From the NCBI RefSeq assembly GCF_002844195.1, contig NZ_PEND01000005.1:1-64000 (forward strand): a DNA stretch of 64,000 nt, read 5' to 3'. The stretch comes from Halegenticoccus soli. GTDB taxonomy: Archaea > Halobacteriota > Halobacteria > Halobacteriales > Haloferacaceae. Shown here piece after piece: positions 8,763 through 17,828 of this stretch. A program made the translations under genes and the position numbers. Each line of letters begins with the position of its first letter. The first letter of the stretch is position 1. The notes beneath the pieces were generated by a model that made no database searches, was not told the origin of the DNA, and was given only the letters and a program-made list of their open reading frames with translations.

Positions 8763-8941
8763 TGGATGAAATAGGTAGCTGCATCGGTCATCTCTTGGTA
8801 CCGAATCGGGGCCGATCGGTCTTATATTTGTTCAGAAAGTAATTCAAGGTAAGAAAACCTGTCGTCGCGCTCACGGCGTTCACCCCGTGAAAGGATTTCA
8901 CGGCTCGAAAGCCACTTGTGCCGGCAGGCCGAACGCGGCGT

Positions 8942-9739
8942 ATGGAACCGGCGCTCGAAGACATCGAGTTCCTCGCCCTGTCGGCGAACCGCGTCGAGGT
9001 GCTGGACGCCCTCTCGGACGGTCCGCACACCCGCCGCGACCTGGCCGATCGAATCGACGCCTCCCAGCCCACGCTCGGACGCGTGCTTCGCGACCTGGAG
9101 GCCCGAAACTGGATCGCCCGCGACGAGCGCGAGTACGAGGCGACCGCGACGGGGCGGCTGGTCGCGTCGGGATTCACCGACTTACTGGAGATCGTCGAGA
9201 CGGAGCGGCGGCTCCGCGGCGTCGTCGAGTGGCTGCCCGCGGACGCGATGGAGTTCGACCTCCGCCGCCTGGGCGACGCAACTATCACCACGCCGAGTCA
9301 GACGAAGCCGAACGCGCCCGTCGAGCGGGTGCTCGAACTGCTCCGCCGCGCGAACGACGTTCGGATCCTCTCACACGCGTTCAACGCGCAGAGCCTCGAG
9401 GTCGTCCGTCGCCGGACGGTCGAGGGCGAACAGACGTTCGAAGGCGTGTTCTCCGCGAACGCGGTCGAGGCCGTCGCCGAGGACGCCGCGCTGTGCCGCC
9501 AGCTCCGGGAGCTCGTCGCCTCCGACGCGGCGGAGGTGCGGATCGTCGACGGGGAGATCCCGCTGGCGGTGACGATCACGGACGATCTGGTAAACTTCCT
9601 CCTGCGGGACGAGGACGGGCTCCTCCAGGCGGCGCTCGACACCGACGACCAGACGGTGCTCTCGTGGGCGCGGGCGACTCACGAGCGGCACTGGGACCGC
9701 GCGACGCCGCTCGATGTCGAGGAACTTCCGTCCGGGTGA
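8942..9739 (+). CDS. HTH regulator with FilR1-like (DUF1724) C-terminal domain
   Basis: The 265-residue protein starts at the ATG giving MEPALEDIEFLALS; an in-frame GTG eight codons upstream is less likely. A winged helix occupies residues about 8-75 (NRVEVLDALSDG, then RRDLADRIDASQPTLGRVLR as the recognition region). Residues about 100-250 match the methanogenesis-regulator FilR1-type ligand domain common in haloarchaeal regulators. It is divergent from the DMT transporter, which is a plausible target. No effector can be named. Confidence 0.75.
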   Translation: MEPALEDIEFLALSANRVEVLDALSDGPHTRRDLADRIDASQPTLGRVLRDLEARNWIARDEREYEATATGRLVASGFTDLLEIVETERRLRGVVEWLPADAMEFDLRRLGDATITTPSQTKPNAPVERVLELLRRANDVRILSHAFNAQSLEVVRRRTVEGEQTFEGVFSANAVEAVAEDAALCRQLRELVASDAAEVRIVDGEIPLAVTITDDLVNFLLRDEDGLLQAALDTDDQTVLSWARATHERHWDRATPLDVEELPSG

Positions 9740-10466
9740 GGTACGCCCTCGCAAGGTACGTCAGAAGTAGCTGTACCCGTCCGCCCCGGCTTCCGGTCCG
9801 ACGGCACCGAGACGCTGCGCGTTCGCTTCCGCGCCCGTCGACGGACACTCCCGTCGGGCGCGATCGCCTCCGTCGGAGTCCCTCTCGTCAGTGAGGCGGG
9901 ACCGGGCGGAGACTGTAGGAGGGGTCGACTGGAGAGCCGGAAGTCGGGTCGCGAGACACGCATCGAGCATCGCGAAGGCGCTCGCCGAGAAGGGCCGGAA
10001 AAGTCGAAGCCGTCGGAGCGACCGCTCGTTCGGACCGAAATTTCGGGCGCGGACGCCGCGAACGGCTCTTCACGCGAACCGTCCGGCGGCCGAGCGCTCC
10101 CGACGGAAGTCGGCGCGTCCGGCGAGTACCGCGTTCACCGGGGCGGAGGTGTACGACGGGCTTTGTCCGAAATGCCGTGGAACGCTCGCCCCCGGACCGT
10201 GATCATCCGCGATACACGGATCCGCGGATTCTCGACGGACGGATTCAGCTGATTCTGGATCCGCCGGCGGACGAGCTTGACGCGGCGGGCGGGTTAGCCG
10301 GAAATCGGGACTTCGTCGCCGACCGCGTACAGCGCGAGATTCGAGCGGGGACGCCTCGCGAGATAAACGTGGTGGCACCAGACACTTGACGGAGGATCGT
10401 CAACCATCTAGTGGGGGAAGTTACCAATGGTCGAACATCGTCCCTCGGCGGACATCGCTCGGCGAG
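9740..10466 (+). other. Long intergenic region, no confident gene
   Basis: All ORFs here are arginine-rich overlaps of the usual high-GC shadow type. One plus-strand frame ends with a CPKC motif (near 10171-10182), which recalls the zinc-ribbon ends of haloarchaeal HTH proteins. An adjacent frame continues open to 10389. This could be a decayed gene fragment, but the evidence is thin. Confidence 0.3.
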
Positions 10467-11141
10467 ATGACAGGCGTCTCGACAGCGATGATCGCGGTTG
10501 ACTGCTCTGTCACCTCGTTTCTCCTGAACGGTGCGTTAGCCGCCGCCCCAGAGATGACGCTGACCGTCGCTCCCGGACAGCTCTTTTCTACGCGGCCGCC
10601 GGTGCTCCTTTTCTGGGCCGGGGGCGACGACTTTTCGCGCTTCGAAGCGGCGCTCGAAAACAGCTCCGAGATAGCGGGGGTGTGCGTTCTCGACGACGAA
10701 TCCGACGAACGGCTGTACCGGGTCGTGTTCTCCGACGAGAGCCGCCTCCGCTCCTTCTATGCGCTCCTGCGGGAGTCAGACGCGTTGATCCGAACGGCAA
10801 CCGCGGCGCATCCTCGGTGGCATTTCGAACTGCGCTTCCCGGACGAAAATGGCGTGCAGACCGTCTATCACTGGCTTCGCGGGAACGGGTTCTCGGTCGA
10901 GGTCCACGCCGTTTCCAGAGGACGCCGTCGGGGGTCGGATCTGCGGACGCTGACGAGCGAGCAGGCTGAGACGCTGTTGGCCGCGTACCTCCGCGGCTAC
11001 TTCGCCGTCCCACGCGAGACGACGCTGGACGCACTCGCGGACGAGTTCGACGTCTCGACGCAGGCCTGCTCGGAGCGCTTGCGCCGCGCGCTCACGGCAC
11101 TGCTGGAGGGTGTCGTCCGAAATGAAAAGTGGGGTACGTGA
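10467..11141 (+). CDS. HTH-10 (bacterio-opsin activator-type) transcriptional regulator
   Basis: The C-terminus (about residues 165-220 of this start) has the HTH-10 pattern LTSEQAETLLAAYLRGYFAVP, then TTLDALADEFDVS and CSERLRRAL, diagnostic of the haloarchaeal Bat-type regulators. The N-terminal part is the usual alpha/beta sensor-like region of this family. I chose the ATG at 10467. A TTG-initiated version from 10386 would add 27 residues, and the ATG at 10488 would give a start closer to typical family members. It lies upstream of the polysaccharide locus, so it might control it, but nothing in the sequence proves that. Confidence 0.75.
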   Translation: MTGVSTAMIAVDCSVTSFLLNGALAAAPEMTLTVAPGQLFSTRPPVLLFWAGGDDFSRFEAALENSSEIAGVCVLDDESDERLYRVVFSDESRLRSFYALLRESDALIRTATAAHPRWHFELRFPDENGVQTVYHWLRGNGFSVEVHAVSRGRRRGSDLRTLTSEQAETLLAAYLRGYFAVPRETTLDALADEFDVSTQACSERLRRALTALLEGVVRNEKWGT

Positions 11142-11200
11142 CCTGGATCCACTTGACACTTCGGGGAATCTTTTTGAAAACTCGCGAAAATTGGACAGCC

Positions 11201-12451
11201 ATGCAGATGAGACAGATCGTCAAGGGAGGGTCTTTCCCGACTACCGCCGTCGATCGAGCCCTCGTTTGGCTCCTCCTCGCGACCGTCTTTTCGCAGTACA
11301 CGGGTCTCCTTCCGGAACCGATAGACACCCTCTCGATCGTCTGCGCCTTCGCCCTCGTCCCGGCATACTACCTAATCCGTTCGAACTTCACGCTCCGCGT
11401 TCCCCTCGAAACGACGGCGCTTGTGGGGGCGATCACGCTCCTCTTCGGATTTCACCTCCTCACGGGTCACTATTCGAATCTCGAGTACGGGCTGTTACCG
11501 GTCTACACGTCCGTCGTCGTCATCGCCGGGCTCGTCTTCCTCCCACAGCTCGTCGACAGCGAGACGCTCCTCACGCACGTCGCCATCTTCGGCGCTCTCG
11601 TGGGTCTCTTCGGCGCACTCGTCTGGGCGACGGGGACCGGGGACGCGTTTCATATGTTCTCTCACGCCAACAAGCGGTCCATTTTCAACGACCCAAACAC
11701 GCTCGGACTCCTCGCGTTCGTCGGCTTCGTCGGATCGCTCGGGGCGTTTTCGCGGACACGATCGCGGCGCGCCGCCGGCCTCGTCGTCGCGAACCTCGTC
11801 TTCGTCGGCATCACGGTCAGCCGGGGCGTCTGGCTCGCGGTCGCCGCGGCGCTCTGCGTTCTCGCACTCGACGCGCTGTTTTCCCGCAGGATCGCCGCTG
11901 CCGCCGTCTCGGCGGGGGTGCTGACGACGGCCGCCGTCACGGCTCTCGTGGTCACCTTGCCGGTCGAGACGACGCTGTTTCTCCCGCTCACGAATCGACA
12001 GTACCTCTGGCAGGCGACCGTAGAGGCGACCTACGAGGCCGGACTCTTTACTGGCGCGGGGTTCTACATGCCCGGCCCACACATCCGCCCCTTCGTCGAG
12101 TTCGAACTCGAAGCGGGGAAATCGCTCGGACCGCACAACTCCTACCTTCTCGTGTTCTTCTACGGGGGCGTCGTCGGCCTCGTGCTGTACCTACATCTGC
12201 TCTGGGGGACGATCGCTCGGGCGTTTCGCGATCCGAGGGTCGATGTCCTGTTAGTCGCGCTCGCGGTGGGCTTCGGCGCGAATCTCTTTTTTGAGGGCTA
12301 CTCGTTCTGGTCGGTCGGTATGCACGGGGTCCTGTTGACGCTCGCGTTCGGAGCGCTCGCTTGGGAGTCGACGAACCGAGTCGTCGTCGTCGACGTTCGA
12401 AACCTGACCAGCTTCCGCATCTCCCGGCGTAACCGTTCGCCGGGGCTGTAA
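11201..12451 (+). CDS. O-antigen ligase/Wzy-like polysaccharide polymerase, membrane protein
   Basis: About 416 residues with ten or more hydrophobic segments and a large periplasm-facing loop (around ETTLFLPLTNRQYLWQA to GPHNSYL). The GPHNSYL tract is the conserved Wzy_C/O-antigen-ligase feature. Such proteins polymerise lipid-linked oligosaccharide repeats or transfer them outside the membrane. The start chosen is ATG 11201 (MQMRQIV), about 60 nt after the HTH gene; the upstream in-frame region overlaps that gene's end. First gene of the surface-glycan locus, followed by alkaline-phosphatase-fold enzymes. Confidence 0.8.
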   Translation: MQMRQIVKGGSFPTTAVDRALVWLLLATVFSQYTGLLPEPIDTLSIVCAFALVPAYYLIRSNFTLRVPLETTALVGAITLLFGFHLLTGHYSNLEYGLLPVYTSVVVIAGLVFLPQLVDSETLLTHVAIFGALVGLFGALVWATGTGDAFHMFSHANKRSIFNDPNTLGLLAFVGFVGSLGAFSRTRSRRAAGLVVANLVFVGITVSRGVWLAVAAALCVLALDALFSRRIAAAAVSAGVLTTAAVTALVVTLPVETTLFLPLTNRQYLWQATVEATYEAGLFTGAGFYMPGPHIRPFVEFELEAGKSLGPHNSYLLVFFYGGVVGLVLYLHLLWGTIARAFRDPRVDVLLVALAVGFGANLFFEGYSFWSVGMHGVLLTLAFGALAWESTNRVVVVDVRNLTSFRISRRNRSPGL

Positions 12452-12494
12452 CGCCGCTGCTCGCTTGGACGAACAGCTCGACGGAGTCGGCTTC

Positions 12495-13403
12495 TCACGT
12501 CGCGTATCCGAGATCCCGGAGGTGCGCTTTCACCTCGTCTACGTCGACTTCGGTCGCCGTCTCGGGTCGCTCACTGACGATATCTTTTCGGTCGCCGTTG
12601 ATCGACACATGCCAGGGGACGGTGACGAGTTCGTCCATGTAGATTCCGTCTGGGTGGCCGTAATCGCGAACCGGCACCGGTCGCAGTCGATCCCCGAGTA
12701 GTTCGCCGTGGTCGGCGGTGACAACGGTTTTTCCTGGCAGTTCCGCCACTAGCGTTTCGACCTCTTCGAGCACCAGTGAGAGGTTCTCCCGGTACGCGCG
12801 CGCTATCTCCCCGACCGAGACATCGTACCGGCGGGGGATGTCCTTCAGCGGAACGCGTGGATCGAACCGCTCTCCGGTCGGTCCGAGGTACGGCGTGTGG
12901 GGCTGGACGAAGTGACCGACGATCCGCTTCGTCGGGTACTCCTCCGCGCACCGCAGCGTCGCCTCGGCGACTGTCTCGGGCGGCGTGATGCTCTTCCCGG
13001 CCCCGGTCCGGTGCTCGTCGCGCCAGAGCGGCACCTCCGCGTGGATGTCGGCGCCGATCTTGTCTCTGACGTAGTCGAAGTTTCCATTCCCGGTGACGTA
13101 CACCGTGTCGTAGAGCTTCCGGTCGGAGAAGTTCCCGCGGACCCACTCTCTGGTCATGCTGCCCCGCGACGTCCGTGATTCGAGCGTCCCAGGGAGGTCG
13201 GCCTCTTCCGCGAACGCGTCGTAGCGGCACGCGTCCAAGATCAGGAGGTTGTCCCAGTCCTCGTCGAACACGTTCGTTCCGTCGGTGTTGTACGGGCGGT
13301 CGCCGCGGTAGTAGGCGCGGGCGATCTGACGCGCAACTGCGCGACTGTCGGGGAGGTTCCCGTTTCGCAACCGTCGCTTCACCCGATTGAGCGTCGTAGA
13401 CAT
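12495..13403 (-). CDS. Alkaline phosphatase-superfamily (sulfatase-like) enzyme of the glycan locus, paralog A
   Basis: 302 residues from ATG 13403. Seen: a first metal site motif WDNLLILDACRYDAF, a following SMTRE segment that probably supplies the Thr/Ser nucleophile, a GHFVQPHTPYLGP histidine region, a TADHGE metal motif, and a conserved C-terminal end LRDLGYA. This is the AlkP-superfamily core found in haloarchaeal sulfatase-like proteins. It could hydrolyse or transfer sulfate, phosphate or a phospho-alcohol on the glycan. It diverges from a paralog at 13636 that shares the same motif set. No signal peptide or membrane helix is evident, so a cytoplasmic site is likely. Confidence 0.7.
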   Translation of the reverse strand: MSTTLNRVKRRLRNGNLPDSRAVARQIARAYYRGDRPYNTDGTNVFDEDWDNLLILDACRYDAFAEEADLPGTLESRTSRGSMTREWVRGNFSDRKLYDTVYVTGNGNFDYVRDKIGADIHAEVPLWRDEHRTGAGKSITPPETVAEATLRCAEEYPTKRIVGHFVQPHTPYLGPTGERFDPRVPLKDIPRRYDVSVGEIARAYRENLSLVLEEVETLVAELPGKTVVTADHGELLGDRLRPVPVRDYGHPDGIYMDELVTVPWHVSINGDRKDIVSERPETATEVDVDEVKAHLRDLGYAT

Positions 13404-13635
13404 CTGTTCTGGAGTTCCTTCTTCGTGAGCATTCGTCCGTGGAGCGCTTTCTCCGTCTCTCACCGCGCTCCTGTCTCTCACACCGCACGTCTCTTTCAGT
13501 TCGTTCTCTCTCGGAGTCCGCCTTCATTATGGTGATCGTAAGCCCGCCCCTCAAGTCAACCGATAGATAGGATCGGGCAAAATTCTTATTAGATCTCACG
13601 TCCCTGGATCGAACACTGTCACTCCGGGCTCGACT

Positions 13636-14592
13636 ATGTATGAGACGCTTCGAAAGGGGGTTCGAAACCCCGAAAAAATCCTATCCAGGGGACGGCGGTA
13701 CGTCGGCCGGGCCCAGAATAGGATCGCGGGTTGCGACGTGATGGACGAAGACTGGGACAACCTCCTGATCTTGGACGCGTGCCGGTTCGATATGTTTGAG
13801 CGGTTGAACTCCGTTCCAGGCGAACTCCAGTGGCGACGGTCGAAGGGATCGGCGACGCGTGAGTTCGTACAGAACAACTTCGCCGGGAAGCGGTTTCATG
13901 ACTGCGTCTACGTCACCGGAAATCCCTTCGTCTCGATGGACGCGAGCGACGCCTTCCACGCGGTCGTGGACGTCTGGGACGCCCACTGGGACGACGATCT
14001 CGAAACGGTCACGCCGGATACGATGCGGGAGGCGCTCTTTCGCGCCGAAGCGGAGTACCCAAACAAGCGCCTCGTCGGTCACTTCGTCCAGCCGCACCAT
14101 CCGTTCATCGGACCTACCGGCCGGGACCTGCTCGGCGACACCAGCGGGAACAGGCGCGCGCGCGAACGCGCGCTGAACATGAACAGCGAGACCGCCGACG
14201 CCCCTCCCAACGTGGAACGGCGCGTGTGGCAGCTCGCCGAGACGGGGGATCTCGACCTCGAAATGCTTAGAAGGGCGTACGACGAGAACCTCGAAGTGGC
14301 GCTCCCGATCGTCGAGGAGCTGGTCGAAACGCTGCGCGGCAAGACCGTAGTGACCTCGGATCACGGAAATCTGATCGACGAACCGGCGTACCGAGTGCTC
14401 TCGGCCGGCTCTCGTCGGTTCGGCCATCCGATGTACGCCACCGCCGAGGCGCTCGTGAAGGTCCCGTGGCTGGTCTGCCGTGCCGAGACGCGAAAGCGGG
14501 TCGTCTCGGAACCGCCGACCGCCCAGAAGCGATCGGCGAGCGCGGGCGGTGCCGTCGTCGACGACCGACTCGAAGCGCTCGGATACAAATAG
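13636..14592 (+). CDS. Alkaline phosphatase-superfamily (sulfatase-like) enzyme, paralog B
   Basis: 318 residues, clearly paralogous to the divergent neighbour. It has the same motif order: WDNLLILDACRFDMF, then SATRE, then GHFVQPHHPFIGP, then TSDHGNL, and a terminal LEALGYK. The metal-site residue after DHG is Asn here, against Glu in paralog A, and there is a longer insertion before the DHG region (residues about 165-200). This suggests different substrates. It is followed after 64 bp by a third AlkP-fold enzyme in the same direction. A TATA-like TTCTTATTAG lies about 45 nt upstream. Confidence 0.7.
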   Translation: MYETLRKGVRNPEKILSRGRRYVGRAQNRIAGCDVMDEDWDNLLILDACRFDMFERLNSVPGELQWRRSKGSATREFVQNNFAGKRFHDCVYVTGNPFVSMDASDAFHAVVDVWDAHWDDDLETVTPDTMREALFRAEAEYPNKRLVGHFVQPHHPFIGPTGRDLLGDTSGNRRARERALNMNSETADAPPNVERRVWQLAETGDLDLEMLRRAYDENLEVALPIVEELVETLRGKTVVTSDHGNLIDEPAYRVLSAGSRRFGHPMYATAEALVKVPWLVCRAETRKRVVSEPPTAQKRSASAGGAVVDDRLEALGYK

Positions 14593-14656
14593 CGGACCCC
14601 TGCCCTGTCACCAAACCCGTCGCACAAAACGCAACCCCGAACTCACCGACTCAACT

Positions 14657-15970
14657 ATGACGAACATCGCACTCATTGTCCTCGACACGCTGCGGAAGGA
14701 CGCTTTCGACCGCCACTTCGACTGGCTGCCGGGCCGTCGTTTTGAGCACGCGTACGCCACGGCGAACTGGACCGTTCCGTCGCACGCCTCCCTATTCACC
14801 GGACGGTACGCGAGCGAGGTCGGCGTTCACGCGAAGAACATGTACTTTGACTACGACGGTCCGGTGCTCGCAGAGCGACTCCGCGACGCGGGCTACACGA
14901 CCCGGGCGTTCAGCGCCAACACGAACATCACGGCGCACTTCGACTTCGACCGCGGGTTCACCGACTTCCGGACGCCGGAACGGTTCGACCACATGGCCGA
15001 CGATTCGCTCTTCGACTGGCGCGAGTTCAGCCGGACGACGCCCGCAACCGGGCCGACGAAGTACCTCCGGGCGGTGTACGAGTGCATCGCCAGCGACGCC
15101 GCCACCGTTCCGTCTCTCATCACTGGCCTCAAGCTCCTGTTGAGCCACGGGGACGGCGTCGAGTACGGCGGGACGATCGAGGCCATGGCGGAGTTCGGCG
15201 ACGAGGAATTCGGCGACCGCGAGTTCCTCTTTCTCAACCTCATGGAGGCGCATGAGCCCTACAGGGCGCCGCCGGAGTACATGTCGGTGGCCGAACCGCC
15301 GCTGTCGGAGTCGGTCGGAGACGTCACAATCGGCGACGTGAACGCGGAGCGGACGCGGCGGGCCTACGACGACTGTGCCAGGTACCTCTCCGACGTTTAC
15401 CGCGACCTCTTCGAGCGGTTAGCGGAGGACTTCGACTACGTCATCACGCTCTCCGACCACGGGGAGATGCTCGGGGAGTTCGGCGCCTGGGGCCACGAAC
15501 ACGGCGTCTACCCCGAACTGACCCACGTCCCGCTCAGCGTTTATGGCGAGGGATTGGATGGGGTGACGACTGACACGGTCGGACTGATCGACGTCCACCG
15601 GACGGTCCTCGACCTCGCGGGCATCGAAGGCGGCGGGGGCAGAGGGCGGAACCTCATCGACGACGCGGAACCGCGCGAGCGCCTGACCGAGTACCTCGGC
15701 CTCACCGCCTGGAGCGAACGGAAGCTCGAAACCAACGGGTACGAGCGCGAAGCGGAGCGCTACGACGGCGAGCTTCGGGGGTACGCGGCGGACGACGGGT
15801 ACTACGCGTTCGAGACGGTCGACGGGTTCGAGCGGACTGACGAGACGGTCGACGACGGGCGCGAGCGCCTGGCCCGGCTCGTCGACGAACTCCGGATCCG
15901 CCGCGTCGAGCGGAACAACGACGTGCCCGATGAAATCAAGGACCGACTGGAGGATCTCGGCTACGCGTGA
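14657..15970 (+). CDS. Sulfatase-like alkaline phosphatase-superfamily hydrolase/transferase
   Basis: 437 residues from ATG 14657 (MTNIALIVLDTLRKD). The first metal-binding Asp region is at residues 10-15. The nucleophile region is WTVPSHASLFTG (38-49), with Thr39 where true sulfatases have the Cys that becomes formylglycine. A SDHGEMLGE metal motif and HVPL motif follow, and the C-terminus ends EDLGYA. Without the Cys-x-Pro-Ser-Arg signature it is more likely a phosphatase or phospho-alcohol transferase than a classical sulfatase. It is larger than the two paralogs upstream and only distantly similar. It is probably co-transcribed with 13636. Confidence 0.8.
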   Translation: MTNIALIVLDTLRKDAFDRHFDWLPGRRFEHAYATANWTVPSHASLFTGRYASEVGVHAKNMYFDYDGPVLAERLRDAGYTTRAFSANTNITAHFDFDRGFTDFRTPERFDHMADDSLFDWREFSRTTPATGPTKYLRAVYECIASDAATVPSLITGLKLLLSHGDGVEYGGTIEAMAEFGDEEFGDREFLFLNLMEAHEPYRAPPEYMSVAEPPLSESVGDVTIGDVNAERTRRAYDDCARYLSDVYRDLFERLAEDFDYVITLSDHGEMLGEFGAWGHEHGVYPELTHVPLSVYGEGLDGVTTDTVGLIDVHRTVLDLAGIEGGGGRGRNLIDDAEPRERLTEYLGLTAWSERKLETNGYEREAERYDGELRGYAADDGYYAFETVDGFERTDETVDDGRERLARLVDELRIRRVERNNDVPDEIKDRLEDLGYA

Positions 15971-16039
15971 CGCCCATCTCTCTCCGCCGCCGCCGGTTCG
16001 ACGGTCTGCATTCGATCTCTACGCGACCTACGCGACGCC

Positions 16040-17575
16040 ATGCCTGATCGATCGGAAGACACGCTTCGAACCCTCTTCGCGTCGAGTGGCGTCCTGCTCG
16101 TCGGGATAGCCTTTCAGCTCGGGCTGGGATTTTTCGCCCGGATGCTCATTGCTCGGTTCCTCGGCAAAGTGAACTACGGCGCGGTCTCGCTCGGCTTGAC
16201 GCTACTCACGACCGCGTCGATCCTCGTGCTGGTCGGGATGGACTCCGGCATCGGTCGGTACCTCCCCCGGTACGAGGAGACGGCGTACCGCCGTGGCGTG
16301 CTCGTCTCGGCGTACCAGCTCGTCGTCCCGCTCGCCTCGCTGCTCGGCATCGGCGTGGCCCTTCTGGCGGGACCGATCGCCGAACACGCCTTCGGCAGCC
16401 CGGAGATCGCGCCTGTCCTCCGCGTGTTCGCCCTCGCCATCCCCTTTGCGGCGTTCGTCCGGCTCACCGTCGGGAGCATCCAGGGCATGCAGCAGTCGGT
16501 GCCGCGCGTGCTCATCGAAAACTTCACGCTTCCGACTGTGCGGTTCGTCCTTATCGCCGCCGCCGTGATCTTCGGCTTTCAGGCGACTGGGGTTGCCTGG
16601 GCGTACGCGGGCGCGTACGGCCTCGCGGCCGCCGTCTCGTTGTACTATCTCGTCACGTCCACGCCGCTACTCTCGGGCGTCCGGGCCGTCCCGATGCACC
16701 GTGATCTACTCGCCTTCTCCGTGCCGCTCATGGTGATGGCCGCAATGAATATGATATTTCAGAATCTTGACACTTTCATGCTCGGCGTGCTCGCGTCCAC
16801 CGGGGACGTCGGCGTGTACAACGTCGTCTACCCGGTCGCCCAACTGCTCACGGTCACGCTGACGGCGTTCGGCTTCCTCTTCATGCCCGTGATCTCCGAG
16901 TTTCACTCCGACGGTGACCTCTCGGAGATGCGCCGGGTGTACCAGATAGTCTCGAAGTGGATCTTCCTGGCGAGCCTCCCCCTCTTTCTCGTCATCGCTT
17001 CGTTTCCGACGCTCGTCATCCGGACGACCTTCGGCTCAGAGTACGCCTCGGGCGGCCTCGCGCTCGCCGTCCTCGCAGTCGGCTTTTTCACCCACACCGT
17101 CTTCGGGCCGAACGGCAACGCCCTGACCGCCATCGGCAAGTCGCGGACGATCATGTACGACAACGTTCTTGTCGCCGTCGTCAACGCCGCGCTCAACCTC
17201 GTCCTGATCCCGAAGTACTCCTTCCTCGGCGCGGCCGTCGCGACGACGGTTGGGTACTTCCTGATGAACGGGCTGTTCGTCGCGCAGCTGTACCGCGAGA
17301 TCGACCTGCACCCGTTCAGGCGCGCACTCGTCCGCCCGGGAATTGTAGCCGTCGTTTGCTGGGGCGCAAGCTACTGGGGGCTTTCTGCGCTGCTCACGAG
17401 CGACCTCGTGATATTCAGTTCTCAAGTGCTCGCGTTCGCCGTCCTATACCCGATTGTTGTCCTCGCCTTCGGCGGAATCGAACCGGAGGACCTCGGACTC
17501 ATCGCCTCGTTCGAAGATCGTGTCGGCGTTGACCTCGCGGTGATTCGTCGCTTCGCTAAAAAATTCGCCAATTGA
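16040..17575 (+). CDS. Polysaccharide flippase (Wzx/MATE-like)
   Basis: 511 residues with about 14 predicted transmembrane segments, starting MPDRSEDTLRTLFASSG. It contains the typical flippase features FFARMLIARFLG and NVVYPVAQLL. Such proteins move lipid-linked oligosaccharide from the cytoplasmic to the outer face of the membrane, ahead of Wzy-type polymerisation or transfer. It sits between the AlkP-fold enzymes and the sugar transferase. The length matches haloarchaeal flippases of AglR type. Confidence 0.85.
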   Translation: MPDRSEDTLRTLFASSGVLLVGIAFQLGLGFFARMLIARFLGKVNYGAVSLGLTLLTTASILVLVGMDSGIGRYLPRYEETAYRRGVLVSAYQLVVPLASLLGIGVALLAGPIAEHAFGSPEIAPVLRVFALAIPFAAFVRLTVGSIQGMQQSVPRVLIENFTLPTVRFVLIAAAVIFGFQATGVAWAYAGAYGLAAAVSLYYLVTSTPLLSGVRAVPMHRDLLAFSVPLMVMAAMNMIFQNLDTFMLGVLASTGDVGVYNVVYPVAQLLTVTLTAFGFLFMPVISEFHSDGDLSEMRRVYQIVSKWIFLASLPLFLVIASFPTLVIRTTFGSEYASGGLALAVLAVGFFTHTVFGPNGNALTAIGKSRTIMYDNVLVAVVNAALNLVLIPKYSFLGAAVATTVGYFLMNGLFVAQLYREIDLHPFRRALVRPGIVAVVCWGASYWGLSALLTSDLVIFSSQVLAFAVLYPIVVLAFGGIEPEDLGLIASFEDRVGVDLAVIRRFAKKFAN

Positions 17576-17802
17576 ACGCTTAAAAATTGATTGAACGGTG
17601 CCGTTCCTCGGCTGAGAGCCCGAAAAACTCCTTTTGGACCAATCGGTCGGACACATGTGTCTCTCGGTTATCTCTTGTTGAACGGTCTGAACGCTTTCGC
17701 CTTCCAGGTTTCGGCAGCACTGTTAAATCGATGTTATTCTAATGACAATCAAGTAATTAATCGTGGCGTGCTGAAATACTCCTTAGCATGATCGTAATAA
17801 TG

Positions 17803-17827
17803 CTACGTGACGCTGGATAACACGTAG
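17803..17827. repeat. Inverted repeat CTACGTG-N11-CACGTAG before the sugar transferase
   Basis: Perfect 7-nt arms at 17803-17809 and 17821-17827 end one base before the ATG at 17829. This could be an operator or a leader hairpin that hides the translation start. The upstream region 17580-17800 is AT-rich and holds no gene. Confidence 0.6.
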
Positions 17828-17828
17828 A

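Noticed and set aside
13655-13672. Hairpin GGGGTTCGAAACCCC as a tRNA arm or terminator
   Set aside because: It lies within the coding frame of the alkaline-phosphatase-fold paralog B, with no surrounding tRNA fold.
14657-15970. Classical arylsulfatase
   Set aside because: The Cys-x-Pro-Ser-Arg formylglycine motif is absent; the position is Thr-Val-Pro-Ser-His, so only the wider superfamily is claimed.
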